From Buchnera aphidicola (Thelaxes suberi) (GTDB taxonomy: Bacteria > Pseudomonadota > Gammaproteobacteria > Enterobacterales > Enterobacteriaceae): 64,000 nt of DNA. The stretch spans positions 446,226 through 510,225 of the forward strand of contig NZ_OZ060389.1 in assembly GCF_964059005.1 (NCBI RefSeq), read 5' to 3'. Shown here one piece after another: positions 43,244 to 52,592 of this stretch (positions are counted from its first letter, which is position 1; every line of letters begins with the position of its first letter). The notes under the pieces are model-generated. The model was not told where the DNA came from. It saw nothing but the letters and a program-made list of their open reading frames with translations, and ran no database searches. A program made the translations under genes and the position numbers.

Positions 43244-43475
43244 TAGAATAATTTTTTGTAAATACTTTAAAAAAAAAAAAGAAGGGTTAGACTATGTTAC
43301 TTATCCTGGAAAAATAGGATTACGTATATATAATGAAATATCTATGCAAGCTTGGAAACAATGGATAAAAAAACAAACTATTTTGATCAATGAAAAAAAA
43401 TTAAATCTACAAAATATCGAAGATCGAAAAAAAATAGAAAAAAAAATGATAAATTATTTTTTTTATGATAAATAA
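43236..43475 (+). CDS. yggX: Fe(2+)-trafficking protein YggX, C-terminally short
   Basis: Small protein linked to iron handling and protection of Fe-S clusters. IIFCKYFKKKKEGLDYVTYP with the conserved Cys, then GLRIYNEISMQAWKQWIKKQ and ILINEKKLNL. It ends at residue 79 after NYFFYDK, while E. coli YggX has 91, so the C-terminal tail is missing. It overlaps mutY by 8 nt. Codons 10-13 form a run of 12 A (43269-43280). Confidence 0.92.
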   Translation: MNNRIIFCKYFKKKKEGLDYVTYPGKIGLRIYNEISMQAWKQWIKKQTILINEKKLNLQNIEDRKKIEKKMINYFFYDK

Positions 43476-43483
43476 AATAAAGA

Positions 43484-44896
43484 TTAGTAAAAATTTTTTA
43501 TTTTCTTTTTTAAATAAATAATAATTGCATTATAAATATTCTTTTTATTTAAAAAATATGCATTTGATTGCATTATATTGTTTAAATTATTTTTATATTG
43601 TCTAATATATGAAAAATTAAAGTGATTTTTACAATAATTTAACCATTTTCTTTTTTCATTCTCTGATAAAAAAGAAAAAAAATTACGAGCTTTCATGCGA
43701 AAAAATAATTGTTTTACTCTTTCTTCTTGAAATTGAAATGTGTTTTTACAAAAATAATAAGGTTTAATGCAATGAATTAATTGCATAATTTTTTTATCGT
43801 TCTCTTTAAAAAAATCACTATATAATAGTAAATCTACATTTTTTTCTAAATATAATTTTCTTTTAAAAAAACATATTTTACTTAATTCTTTAAATACATA
43901 AGTATATTTATTTAATTTATTAAAATATTTAATGTAACTATCTATATTAACATTTAAATTATACATATCCTTTTTATGCAATACATTAATTGGAGCAAGG
44001 ATAGGACATTTATTAATATAAATAAAAATTAAACCTTTTAGGAATAAATTTTTTACAATTATTTGATTATTTTTTTTTTGATGATAAAATTCCTGTAAAA
44101 AATCATTAATATCATATTTTAAATCAAAACCAATAATAATATTAGAATTAAAATGATATTGTCTCATTAATCTTATAATACTATAATTTTCACGGTTACT
44201 TCCAAAAATACTAGAAAAATAAAAAATTGGTAGATTACTGTATTTATGAAAAAAATCTATTATATTATGTTTTAATCTAAGTTTAAAAAAAAAATTAAAT
44301 AATTTTGGTTGTACAGTTTTAATTAATTTTGCTACAGACATTGTAGCATAAACATCAGATAAAGCATCATGAACTACATCATGCTTAATATTATTTTCTT
44401 TTGCGATATCTTGTAATTTAAAACTAATTAATCCCGTTTTTTTTTTAGGCCATATAATACCTTTAGGTCTTAAAATATAACACGCTCTTAAAAGATTAAT
44501 TAAATCCCATCTAGAATTATTGTGTTTATAACTCCATTCATATGGATCTAATAAATTTCTATAAAAAATATTTCTAGTTAATTCATCATCAAAATTAATA
44601 TTGTTAAATCCAATAACACAAGTATTTTTTTTCATAAATTTCTGATTTATGATCTTTGCAAAATAAAATTCTTTTATTCCTTTTTGATCTGCTATTTGAG
44701 GGGTAATATTCGTAATAAATATGGATTCAGGGTTGGGTAAATAATCTAACGGAAGTGAACAATAAACAATAGTGGGTTTTGATAGTATCTTAAAATTATA
44801 ATCAGTTCTAATACATGCAAATTGTGATGGTTTATCTAAACTAATATTTGTTCCAAAAGTTTCATAATCATAAAACAAAAAATTTTTATTTTGCAT
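43484..44896 (-). CDS. sbcB: Exodeoxyribonuclease I
   Basis: 3'-5' exonuclease on single-stranded DNA, used in recombination and repair. DEDDh motifs: LFYDYETFGTN-like FLFYDYETFGTN at the N-terminus, IGFNNINFDDELTRNIFYRN near 100 and HDVVHDALSDVYATM near 175. SH3-like and C-terminal domains follow, ending with FHFSYIRQY. 470 aa against 475 in E. coli. Only 8 bp separate its stop from that of convergent yggX. Confidence 0.96.
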   Translation of the reverse strand: MQNKNFLFYDYETFGTNISLDKPSQFACIRTDYNFKILSKPTIVYCSLPLDYLPNPESIFITNITPQIADQKGIKEFYFAKIINQKFMKKNTCVIGFNNINFDDELTRNIFYRNLLDPYEWSYKHNNSRWDLINLLRACYILRPKGIIWPKKKTGLISFKLQDIAKENNIKHDVVHDALSDVYATMSVAKLIKTVQPKLFNFFFKLRLKHNIIDFFHKYSNLPIFYFSSIFGSNRENYSIIRLMRQYHFNSNIIIGFDLKYDINDFLQEFYHQKKNNQIIVKNLFLKGLIFIYINKCPILAPINVLHKKDMYNLNVNIDSYIKYFNKLNKYTYVFKELSKICFFKRKLYLEKNVDLLLYSDFFKENDKKIMQLIHCIKPYYFCKNTFQFQEERVKQLFFRMKARNFFSFLSENEKRKWLNYCKNHFNFSYIRQYKNNLNNIMQSNAYFLNKKNIYNAIIIYLKKKIKNFY

Positions 44897-44945
44897 AAGG
44901 ATGTTTTTATAATTTCAATAAATTTCATGTGTAAATTTATTTTAT

Positions 44946-45019
44946 TCTCCCCCGACTGGACTCGAACCAGTGACATACGGATTAACAGTCCGTTGTTCTA
45001 CCAACTGAACTACAGAGGA
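44946..45019 (-). tRNA. tRNA-Asn(GTT)
   Basis: Cloverleaf on the minus strand: acceptor TCCTCTG with CGGGGGA (two G-U pairs), D arm GTTC/GAAC, anticodon loop CTGTTAA (GTT), variable ATGTC, T arm ACTGG-TTCGAGT-CCAGT, discriminator G. CCA is not encoded. Very close to E. coli tRNA-Asn apart from the acceptor stem. Confidence 0.95.
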
Positions 45020-45181
45020 AATGTAAAATAATTATACTATTTTAAATTTCAAATGTCAAAAATTTTCAAAAAATATATGATTAAATATATATAAAAATAC
45101 GTTTGTAATAAAATTAAAATAATTGGTAGATTATCTAGAAAAATTGTTTTATAATTAAATTAGTTATTAAACTATAACATA

Positions 45182-45254
45182 GGCCCCTTAGCTCAGTGGT
45201 TAGAGCAAGCGACTCATAATCGCTAGGTCGCTGGTTCAAATCCAGCAGGGGCCA
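45182..45254 (+). tRNA. tRNA-Ile(CAT), lysidine type
   Basis: 73-nt cloverleaf GGCCCCTTAGCTC...GGGGCCA with anticodon loop CTCATAA. The body closely matches E. coli tRNA-Ile2, not elongator or initiator Met, so the CAT anticodon should be modified to lysidine-AU by TilS and read AUA codons, which are very frequent here. CCA is not encoded. Confidence 0.93.
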
Positions 45255-45313
45255 ATATAAATTTTATTAAAACTTTTGTTATATATATGTATTGATTAAA
45301 ATAAAATATTTTT

Positions 45314-45778
45314 TTAATCATTACCTGTATGCCCAAAACCCGAAAAACCTCTTTTTGTGTTTTTTTCAAAATCTGATACAAAATTAAAATTAGGCCTAAT
45401 TATAGGAATAAATAATAATTGTGCTATTCGCATTCCAGGATAGATTAAAAAATCCTTTTTTTTATCTCTATTCCATATAGACAATAATAATTCACCTTGA
45501 TAATCTGAATCAATAATACCAACTGAATTACCTAATACAACGCCATATTTATGACCTAAACCCGATCTCGGAAATATCATCCCAGTGATTAACATATCAT
45601 TAATATGTATTGCTATTCCAGAAGAAAGTAAAATTGTTTTATTAGCATTTAAAATAATGTTTTTATTACAACAAGCTCTCAAATCAATACCTGAAGATCC
45701 TAACGTGCTATATTTTGGAAAAGAAAAAATAGTTCCAATTCTATTATCAATAATTTTGATATTAATATTCTGGTTCAT
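45314..45778 (-). CDS. dut: dUTP diphosphatase
   Basis: Hydrolyses dUTP to dUMP, keeping uracil out of DNA. The five trimeric dUTPase motifs are visible: GSSGIDLRACC, MIFPRSGLGHKYGVVLGNSV, GIIDSDYQGEL, GMRIAQLLFIPI and the C-terminal KRGFSGFGHTG that closes over the active site. 154 aa against about 151 in E. coli. Confidence 0.97.
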   Translation of the reverse strand: MNQNINIKIIDNRIGTIFSFPKYSTLGSSGIDLRACCNKNIILNANKTILLSSGIAIHINDMLITGMIFPRSGLGHKYGVVLGNSVGIIDSDYQGELLLSIWNRDKKKDFLIYPGMRIAQLLFIPIIRPNFNFVSDFEKNTKRGFSGFGHTGND

Positions 45779-45845
45779 ATTTATTTATAAATAAGTATTT
45801 TTAATAAAAGATGTAATTTATTGATTATATACCTGAAAAAACTCT

Positions 45846-46628
45846 TTACTGTCTGCACGATGAAGCAATAATTCCAGAATCAATTAAAAAAGAGTTATTA
45901 TTTTTTAACTTATAATTTATTAAATTGCTAGAAAGAGTATAAATATAACCACCAGATCCTAATAAAATAGCATGACCGGCAGATATATCCCATGTATAAA
46001 TAGGATGACATCGTACATATAATTGTGCTTTTCCTTCAGCGATATAACAAAATTTTAAAGACGATCCCATTTTTAATTTTTTATATGGTTTTTTTTCTAA
46101 TTTATTAATAAAATTATTAGTTGTTTGATTAGTGTGTGATCGGCTAGTTAATATTTTTTGAGGATATTTATTTTTAACCACAATTTTTTTCTTTATACCA
46201 TTACTTTCTATTTTCCACGATTCATTAAACAATGCAAAATATACAATATTAAAACATGGAACGTAAATTACTCCTAATATTGGATATCCATCTTTTATTA
46301 AAGATATATTAATAGTAAATTCAGGAATATTATTAATAAATTCTTTAGTGCCATCTAAAGGATCAATTAACCAATATTTTTTTTTTTTATATGAAGGAAA
46401 ATTGCTAAGATTAAATCTCGATTCTTCTGATATTATAACAGTTTCAGGATCTATATGACGTAATCCTTTTATAATAACATCATGCGATATTTTATCAGCA
46501 ATAGTTACTGGAGAGATATCGTTTTTATAACGAATTATCATATGACGTAATAAAAAATTTTTATTATTAAAATATTTCATCACAGATATTCCAGCCAATT
46601 TTGATAATGCAATTATTTTATTAATCAT
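45846..46628 (-). CDS. cysQ: 3'(2'),5'-bisphosphate nucleotidase
   Basis: Hydrolyses PAP, a by-product of sulfate reduction and of ACP metabolism. Lithium-sensitive phosphatase motifs: ISEESRF (metal Glu) near residue 68, WLIDPLDGTKEFI near 87 and WDISAGHAILLGSGG near 210. 260 aa against 246 in E. coli. It lies beside the rplI-rpsR-rpsF block, as in E. coli. Confidence 0.94.
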   Translation of the reverse strand: MINKIIALSKLAGISVMKYFNNKNFLLRHMIIRYKNDISPVTIADKISHDVIIKGLRHIDPETVIISEESRFNLSNFPSYKKKKYWLIDPLDGTKEFINNIPEFTINISLIKDGYPILGVIYVPCFNIVYFALFNESWKIESNGIKKKIVVKNKYPQKILTSRSHTNQTTNNFINKLEKKPYKKLKMGSSLKFCYIAEGKAQLYVRCHPIYTWDISAGHAILLGSGGYIYTLSSNLINYKLKNNNSFLIDSGIIASSCRQ

Positions 46629-46762
46629 ATATGCCTTTAAAAAACATTATTTTTATAATTTGTAATATTATAGTTAATACTTTATTTATTTGCTTATGCA
46701 ATTATTTAATAAAATTAATTGTATTATTTACATCAAAATTTAATATTTCAATTTCTTACTTG

Positions 46763-47209
46763 TTAAGAAACAATTTTTATTATTATATCTGATCGCACCT
46801 TTACATGAGGACAAAACAACACAGTATGTTCCCCAATAGTTTTAAGACTTCCATTCAAAAGTCTAAAATCATTCTTATTAACTGCAATACCTAAACGATT
46901 AATTGCATCCGAAATATCTCTAATTCCTATCGATCCAAATAATTTACCTTCTTCACCTGATTTAGAATAAATAATAATTGGCTGTAAAGCTAATATTTTT
47001 TTTGCTGTTTTTTGATATATTAAAATTTTATTATAAATTTCCTTTTCTTTTTGTTTTTTTTGATTTTCAAAAATGTATAAATTTTCTTTTGTTGCAATAA
47101 TAGCTTTACCAAAAGGAATTAAAAAATTACGAGCATAACCTGCATTTACTTTTACTTGATCTCCTTCTGATCCAAGTTTATATACTTTAGAAAGTAAAAT
47201 AACTTTCAT
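46763..47209 (-). CDS. rplI: 50S ribosomal protein L9
   Basis: Elongated large-subunit protein at the base of the L1 stalk. N-terminal domain with VYKLGSEGDQVKVNAGYARN FLIP, a long Lys-rich connecting helix (about 45-75) and a C-terminal domain with GKLFGSIG. 148 aa against 149. Last gene of the rpsF operon. Confidence 0.96.
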   Translation of the reverse strand: MKVILLSKVYKLGSEGDQVKVNAGYARNFLIPFGKAIIATKENLYIFENQKKQKEKEIYNKILIYQKTAKKILALQPIIIYSKSGEEGKLFGSIGIRDISDAINRLGIAVNKNDFRLLNGSLKTIGEHTVLFCPHVKVRSDIIIKIVS

Positions 47210-47260
47210 GTATAAATTACTCCTTTTTTGTATGTAAATTTATTATATAAAGATGTCATT

Positions 47261-47488
47261 TTATTTATGATGATCAGTATAAGGTAATAAAGCTAAAAAT
47301 CGAGATCTTTTAATAGCTCTAGATAACTGTCTTTGATACTTAGATTTAGTTCCTGTTATTCTGCTTGGAACCATTTTACCACTTTCAGTAATATAATTTT
47401 TTAAAATACTAATGTCTTTATAATCAATTTCTTTAATACTTTCCGCAGTAAAACGACAAAATTTTCTTCTTCTAAAATAACGAATCAT
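47261..47488 (-). CDS. rpsR: 30S ribosomal protein S18
   Basis: Small-subunit platform protein. It starts [16 protein letters not shown] and contains [19 protein letters not shown]. 75 aa, the E. coli length. Only 79 nt separate it from rpsF, so the priB gene found there in E. coli is absent. Confidence 0.98.
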   Translation of the reverse strand: MIRYFRRRKFCRFTAESIKEIDYKDISILKNYITESGKMVPSRITGTKSKYQRQLSRAIKRSRFLALLPYTDHHK

Positions 47489-47567
47489 AATTTTTTACTA
47501 TTACCTCAATAATATTAATAATGTATATACGAATCGTAAAAATAATATAAAAATATATAAAAAATTA

Positions 47568-47909
47568 TTATCGATTATTTTTACTGTCTTCTTTATTTTT
47601 TAACATTGGAGAAGGCTCTGTAATTGCTTTTTTAGTTGAAATAATTAAACTACGAATTATAATATCATTAAAACGAAATTTTTGTTCTAATTCAATTATT
47701 TTTTTAGCAGATATTTCAATATTCATAAGTATATAATGCGACTTATATAATTTTTTTATAGCATATGCTAGTTGTCTTTTTCCCCAGTCTTCAATTCGAT
47801 GTACAATACCCGATTCATCTTTTACTATTTTGACATAAGATTCAGTTAATTCTGATACTTTTTCACTATAATCTGGATGAATCATTATTACAATTTCATA
47901 ATGACGCAT
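47568..47909 (-). CDS. rpsF: 30S ribosomal protein S6
   Basis: Pairs with S18 on the platform. It starts [18 protein letters not shown] and contains [15 protein letters not shown]. 113 aa, shorter than E. coli (131 or more) through loss of most of the acidic C-terminal tail to which RimK adds glutamates. Confidence 0.97.
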   Translation of the reverse strand: MRHYEIVIMIHPDYSEKVSELTESYVKIVKDESGIVHRIEDWGKRQLAYAIKKLYKSHYILMNIEISAKKIIELEQKFRFNDIIIRSLIISTKKAITEPSPMLKNKEDSKNNR

Positions 47910-48324
47910 TTTATTACCCCTTGTTTAATCTAATTTATTTGATAATTAAAAAAATAATATTTATGTAATAAATTATTATTAAAATAATTACTTATTTAAT
48001 TTGTTAGAAACATAATTTTTTATCAATAAAAATAAATTTTTATTGATAAAAAAATATATTCGAAAAAAAACTGAATATATATTTGAAATTTAATTCATTA
48101 ATTAATAAAATTATGAATAATTAATTAGTTAGATTAACATTTAAACTTTTTATTTTATACGACTAAATACATTTAATTAAATATAAAAATATTTTAATTA
48201 ACAATGTGTATTACATAAACAAAACATAAAAAATTCATGTAACTTATTTATTTACAATAATTAATTAATTAACAAAAATAATTTTTATTTATAAAAATAA
48301 AAACTGCAAAAAAATATTTTTTAT
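47910..48324. other. 415-bp gap between rpsF and purA
   Basis: Contains the 18-bp hairpin at 48016-48053 described separately and presumably the rpsF promoter. No reading frame or RNA gene is recognisable in the rest. Confidence 0.6.
48016..48053 (-). terminator. A+T-only hairpin downstream of purA
   Basis: Perfect 18-bp inverted repeat (arms 48016-48033 and 48036-48053, sharing the core ATCAATAAAAAT) with a 2-base centre. It ends in a run of T in either direction. It lies about 270 nt beyond the purA stop and 107 nt upstream of rpsF, a fitting place to separate the two transcripts, although only two pairs are G-C. Confidence 0.5.
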
Positions 48325-49647
<1,323 letters not shown>

Positions 49648-49826
49648 TTAAAAAAAATAAAGATTACTACATTATATCTAATGCATCATAATTATAAAAA
49701 ATAGTTTTAATTTTTTTATTATATAATTTTTATAATATATTTTATGTATAAAACTATCAAAGTGTAAAGGAAATTAAAAAATATAAAAAAGTAAAAAATT
49801 AATAAAAACGTTTCTTATAACATATA

Positions 49827-50597
49827 TTATTTTATTTTTTCTTTTTCATTTTCTTGGTTTCTTTTAATATGTTTTACAGTTGATACATCTTGTAATGATC
49901 TATCTATTGAAATTTGATTTATATTATCTTTTTGATCTTGTTTAAATAAAGTAACGTTGGTAATTTGTATATTAACAATACGAATACCAAATAAATTTTT
50001 CATTATTTTATTAAACTCAATACTAGTTGTTGCAGTATCTTCTGTAGATGCGTCTTGATCTTGTGGAGTAGCATTGCTATCGATTTGATTAAAATTAGTA
50101 TCTATTTCTTGTGGCGATTTCGCAGTAAACATAAACTTTAATCCATGAAATAAATCATTTTTCGATACATGAATTAATTCATCAAAACTATCATGCGACA
50201 TTAAATCATGTATTTGTTTATTTATTCTAGATACTAATAAAGATTCTAATTTCTGAGGATTATTTCCTCTCACAATACTTAAATAACGATTAATATCAAC
50301 AATATCCCATTTTATAAAATAATTAATTAATATTTTTTTATGATCAGAAGTATAAAATTGATTTGATTTTGTTATAGTTAAACGCGGACGTACATCTATT
50401 TTAATTAAATTATCTAAAAAAGGAACTCTATAATGCATTCCTGGTTTATAAACAATAATATTTTCAGGATACTTATTATCATTTATTTTTTTTTCATATC
50501 CAACCACTATTCCTCGATATCCTGAAGGGATAATAAAAAATGATTTAGAAAATATAATACTTAATAAAACAATACATAAAATAATTATGCGACACAT
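49827..50597 (-). CDS. hflC: HflC-like SPFH protein, C-terminally truncated
   Basis: In E. coli HflC forms with HflK a membrane complex around the FtsH protease. An N-terminal membrane helix (about 3-18) and the SPFH domain (IIPSGYRGIVVGYEKK, PGMHYRVPFLDNLIKIDVR, YFIKWDIVDINRYL) are clear. 256 aa instead of 334: the protein stops soon after VNIQITNVTLFKQ and has a Glu/Lys-rich end, lacking the long coiled-coil and C-terminal region. A Ser/Thr/Asp-rich insert lies near 165-190. The partner HflK is broken, so the function is doubtful. Confidence 0.85.
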   Translation of the reverse strand: MCRIIILCIVLLSIIFSKSFFIIPSGYRGIVVGYEKKINDNKYPENIIVYKPGMHYRVPFLDNLIKIDVRPRLTITKSNQFYTSDHKKILINYFIKWDIVDINRYLSIVRGNNPQKLESLLVSRINKQIHDLMSHDSFDELIHVSKNDLFHGLKFMFTAKSPQEIDTNFNQIDSNATPQDQDASTEDTATTSIEFNKIMKNLFGIRIVNIQITNVTLFKQDQKDNINQISIDRSLQDVSTVKHIKRNQENEKEKIK

Positions 50598-51093
50598 GTT
50601 TTGATAAATTCCTTTAATTTATATCAAAATTAAGCGATATTATTAAAATTGAATTGTGCAATTATTTTTAATATACAAAATTTTTTTTGAACTAACTATT
50701 TAATAAAAAAATTTTGTATATTTATTTGCACATTTTTATTATAAATTGAATATTAAAAATTAAAAGATAAATATTTAAATATTTATTAAATAATTAAAAT
50801 ATTTTACAAATACAATTTTATAATTTAATATTATCAATTATATCAATAATTGATAATATTAAATTATAATATTTTAAAATAAAAATAAATCAAATTAAAA
50901 AATTATTTTCTTTAATCAATTCTTATAAATTTTATTATCATTTTAATAACAATTTTTTCAAAAAATAAAAAATAATTTATTTAAGTTAAAACTCATATTT
51001 ATTAACATGATAAATAAAATTTATTTTTTTATGTAAATAAGTATATCGATACAAATTCAATATCTTGTATATATTAAATATAATTGATGATTA
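50598..51093. other. 496-bp gap where most of hflK should be
   Basis: No coding sequence is readable. The missing hflK body would need about 1 kb, so deletion as well as decay has occurred. The gap holds a perfect 24-bp stem hairpin at 50818-50869, described separately. Confidence 0.6.
50818..50869. repeat. Perfect 24-bp inverted repeat
   Basis: Arms 50818-50841 and 50846-50869 are exact reverse complements around a 4-base centre (ATCA). The core of each arm reads ATATTATCAATTA or its complement. It contains only two G-C pairs. It lies in the decayed hflK region, upstream of hflC, and could be a terminator, an RNA processing signal or part of the hflC leader. Confidence 0.85.
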
Positions 51094-51324
51094 TTAATCA
51101 TCATAAAATTTAAACATTAACCATATCAAAAATATTATAAAAATTAATAAAAAAATTTGTTTTGTTTTATTTTGATGAATAAATAAAATACGATTATTAA
51201 AATCAAATATAGCACTATTTCTTAAATAGTTTATTATTTCTTTTATAATATTATTATTTTTATCATTATGGTTATTAGAAAAATTTTTATTCATATCATT
51301 ATTATGTGGTGCATTCCAAACCAT
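51094..51324 (-). pseudogene. hflK: N-terminal remnant of hflK
   Basis: A 76-codon frame starting MVWNAPHNNDMNKNFSNN, which corresponds to the MAWNQPGNNG start of E. coli HflK, then an Asn-rich cytoplasmic segment and one membrane helix (IFLLIFIIFLIWLMFKFY about 55-74). It stops right after the helix, so the whole SPFH domain is missing. It sits between miaA and hflC, exactly the hflK position, with hfq and hflX deleted. A tiny membrane protein could still be made. Confidence 0.8.
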
Positions 51325-51384
51325 ATCTATACCCCATATATATTAAATCCATATTTTTTAATATATTAATTTTATTTTAAGATT

Positions 51385-52338
51385 TTAAATCTTTAAAATC
51401 ATATTATTTTTTAAAACTATAAAAAAAGTATCTATCGCTAATTTTTTATTATCAGAATTTAAAAAACAAACATCTTTCCATTTCTTTATCCATGTTAACT
51501 GTTTTTTGTATAACTGACATGTTGCATAAATTGCTTGATTTTTCATTTCTAAATAGCTTATTTTTTTGTTTAAATAATTCCACATTTGCCGATAACCTAC
51601 AGATCGAATCGAAGGGCAATTAATATTTAAATCGCCTCTATTAAAAAGATGAATTACTTCTTCTTCAAAACCCATTTTAAGCATATTTTCAAATCTATTT
51701 TTTATTTTTTTATGAACTTCAATTCGATCTGAAGAAATCATTGCAAATTGTATAATTTCATAATGAATTCTATTTTTTTTTTTTAACTTTAAATTACTTA
51801 CCAATTGACCTGTATTGAAATATATATTTAAAGCTCTAGCAATTCTTTTTATATCGTTTTTATGTATTAATAACGCAGTTTTAGGATCTATTTTTTTTAA
51901 TAAATTATAAAAATTTTTTATTTTTTCTTTATTGTGTACACAACTAAAAATTTTTGTTTTAAAATATGCACTTTCAGGAGGTGTACAGTATAAACCATGT
52001 AATAAAACATAATAATACAACATAGTTCCACCTACTAAAAAAGGTATTCTATTTAAAGCAATACTATTATTGATTTCTCTAATAGCATCATTTTGAAATT
52101 CAAATACTGAATAACTTTCTATAGGATCTTTAATATTAATTAACTTATGAGGAATCTTATTTAATATTTTACAACTAGGCTTTGCTGTTCCTATATTCAT
52201 ATTTTTATAAATTAAAACAGAATCAACACTAATAATATCAATAGGAAGATATTTACTTAATAAAATAGCAAAATCAGTTTTTCCTGTTGTTGTTGCTCCC
52301 ATTAAAAATATTACTATAGGTTTTTTTAAACCAATCAT
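51385..52338 (-). CDS. miaA: tRNA dimethylallyltransferase
   Basis: Adds the dimethylallyl group to A37 of tRNAs reading UNN codons. P-loop GATTTGKT at residues 14-21, IISVDSVLIYKNMNIGTAKPS near 35, PFLVGGTMLYYYVLLHGL near 98 and SVGYRQMWNYL near 240. 317 aa against 316 in E. coli. In most relatives the substrate-binding motif reads DSxQxY; here Gln is Leu. It lies 60 nt upstream of the hflK remnant. Confidence 0.95.
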   Translation of the reverse strand: MIGLKKPIVIFLMGATTTGKTDFAILLSKYLPIDIISVDSVLIYKNMNIGTAKPSCKILNKIPHKLINIKDPIESYSVFEFQNDAIREINNSIALNRIPFLVGGTMLYYYVLLHGLYCTPPESAYFKTKIFSCVHNKEKIKNFYNLLKKIDPKTALLIHKNDIKRIARALNIYFNTGQLVSNLKLKKKNRIHYEIIQFAMISSDRIEVHKKIKNRFENMLKMGFEEEVIHLFNRGDLNINCPSIRSVGYRQMWNYLNKKISYLEMKNQAIYATCQLYKKQLTWIKKWKDVCFLNSDNKKLAIDTFFIVLKNNMILKI

Positions 52339-52448
52339 TTTTTAAAACATCTCAAATAAAGTTTATATGCAAAAAATAAAACATTTGTTTATTCGTAATA
52401 AAAATAAATTATTTATATAAAAAACTAAATTTATGTATTTTTTTATAA

Positions 52449-52472
52449 TAAATATATTGTACAATATATTTA
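52449..52472. repeat. 24-bp perfect palindrome between mtlD and miaA
   Basis: TAAATATATTGT followed directly by ACAATATATTTA, a perfect palindrome with no loop. It lies about 110 bp upstream of miaA and 120 bp beyond the mtlD stop. It may be an operator or part of a terminator, or chance in A+T-rich DNA. Confidence 0.5.
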
Positions 52473-52592
52473 ATTTAATATAGACCAATTTTGTTTTTTA
52501 TGTTTAATTCTAACAATAGAAACATTTTTATTCCAATAAAAATATACATACATTTTTAACGTATTAAAAGACATATAGATACAAAATATATT

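Noticed and set aside
45182..45254. tRNA with CAT anticodon as a methionine tRNA
   Set aside because: The body sequence, including GGCCCCTTAGCTC and the GCGAC anticodon stem, follows tRNA-Ile2 of E. coli, not initiator or elongator Met.
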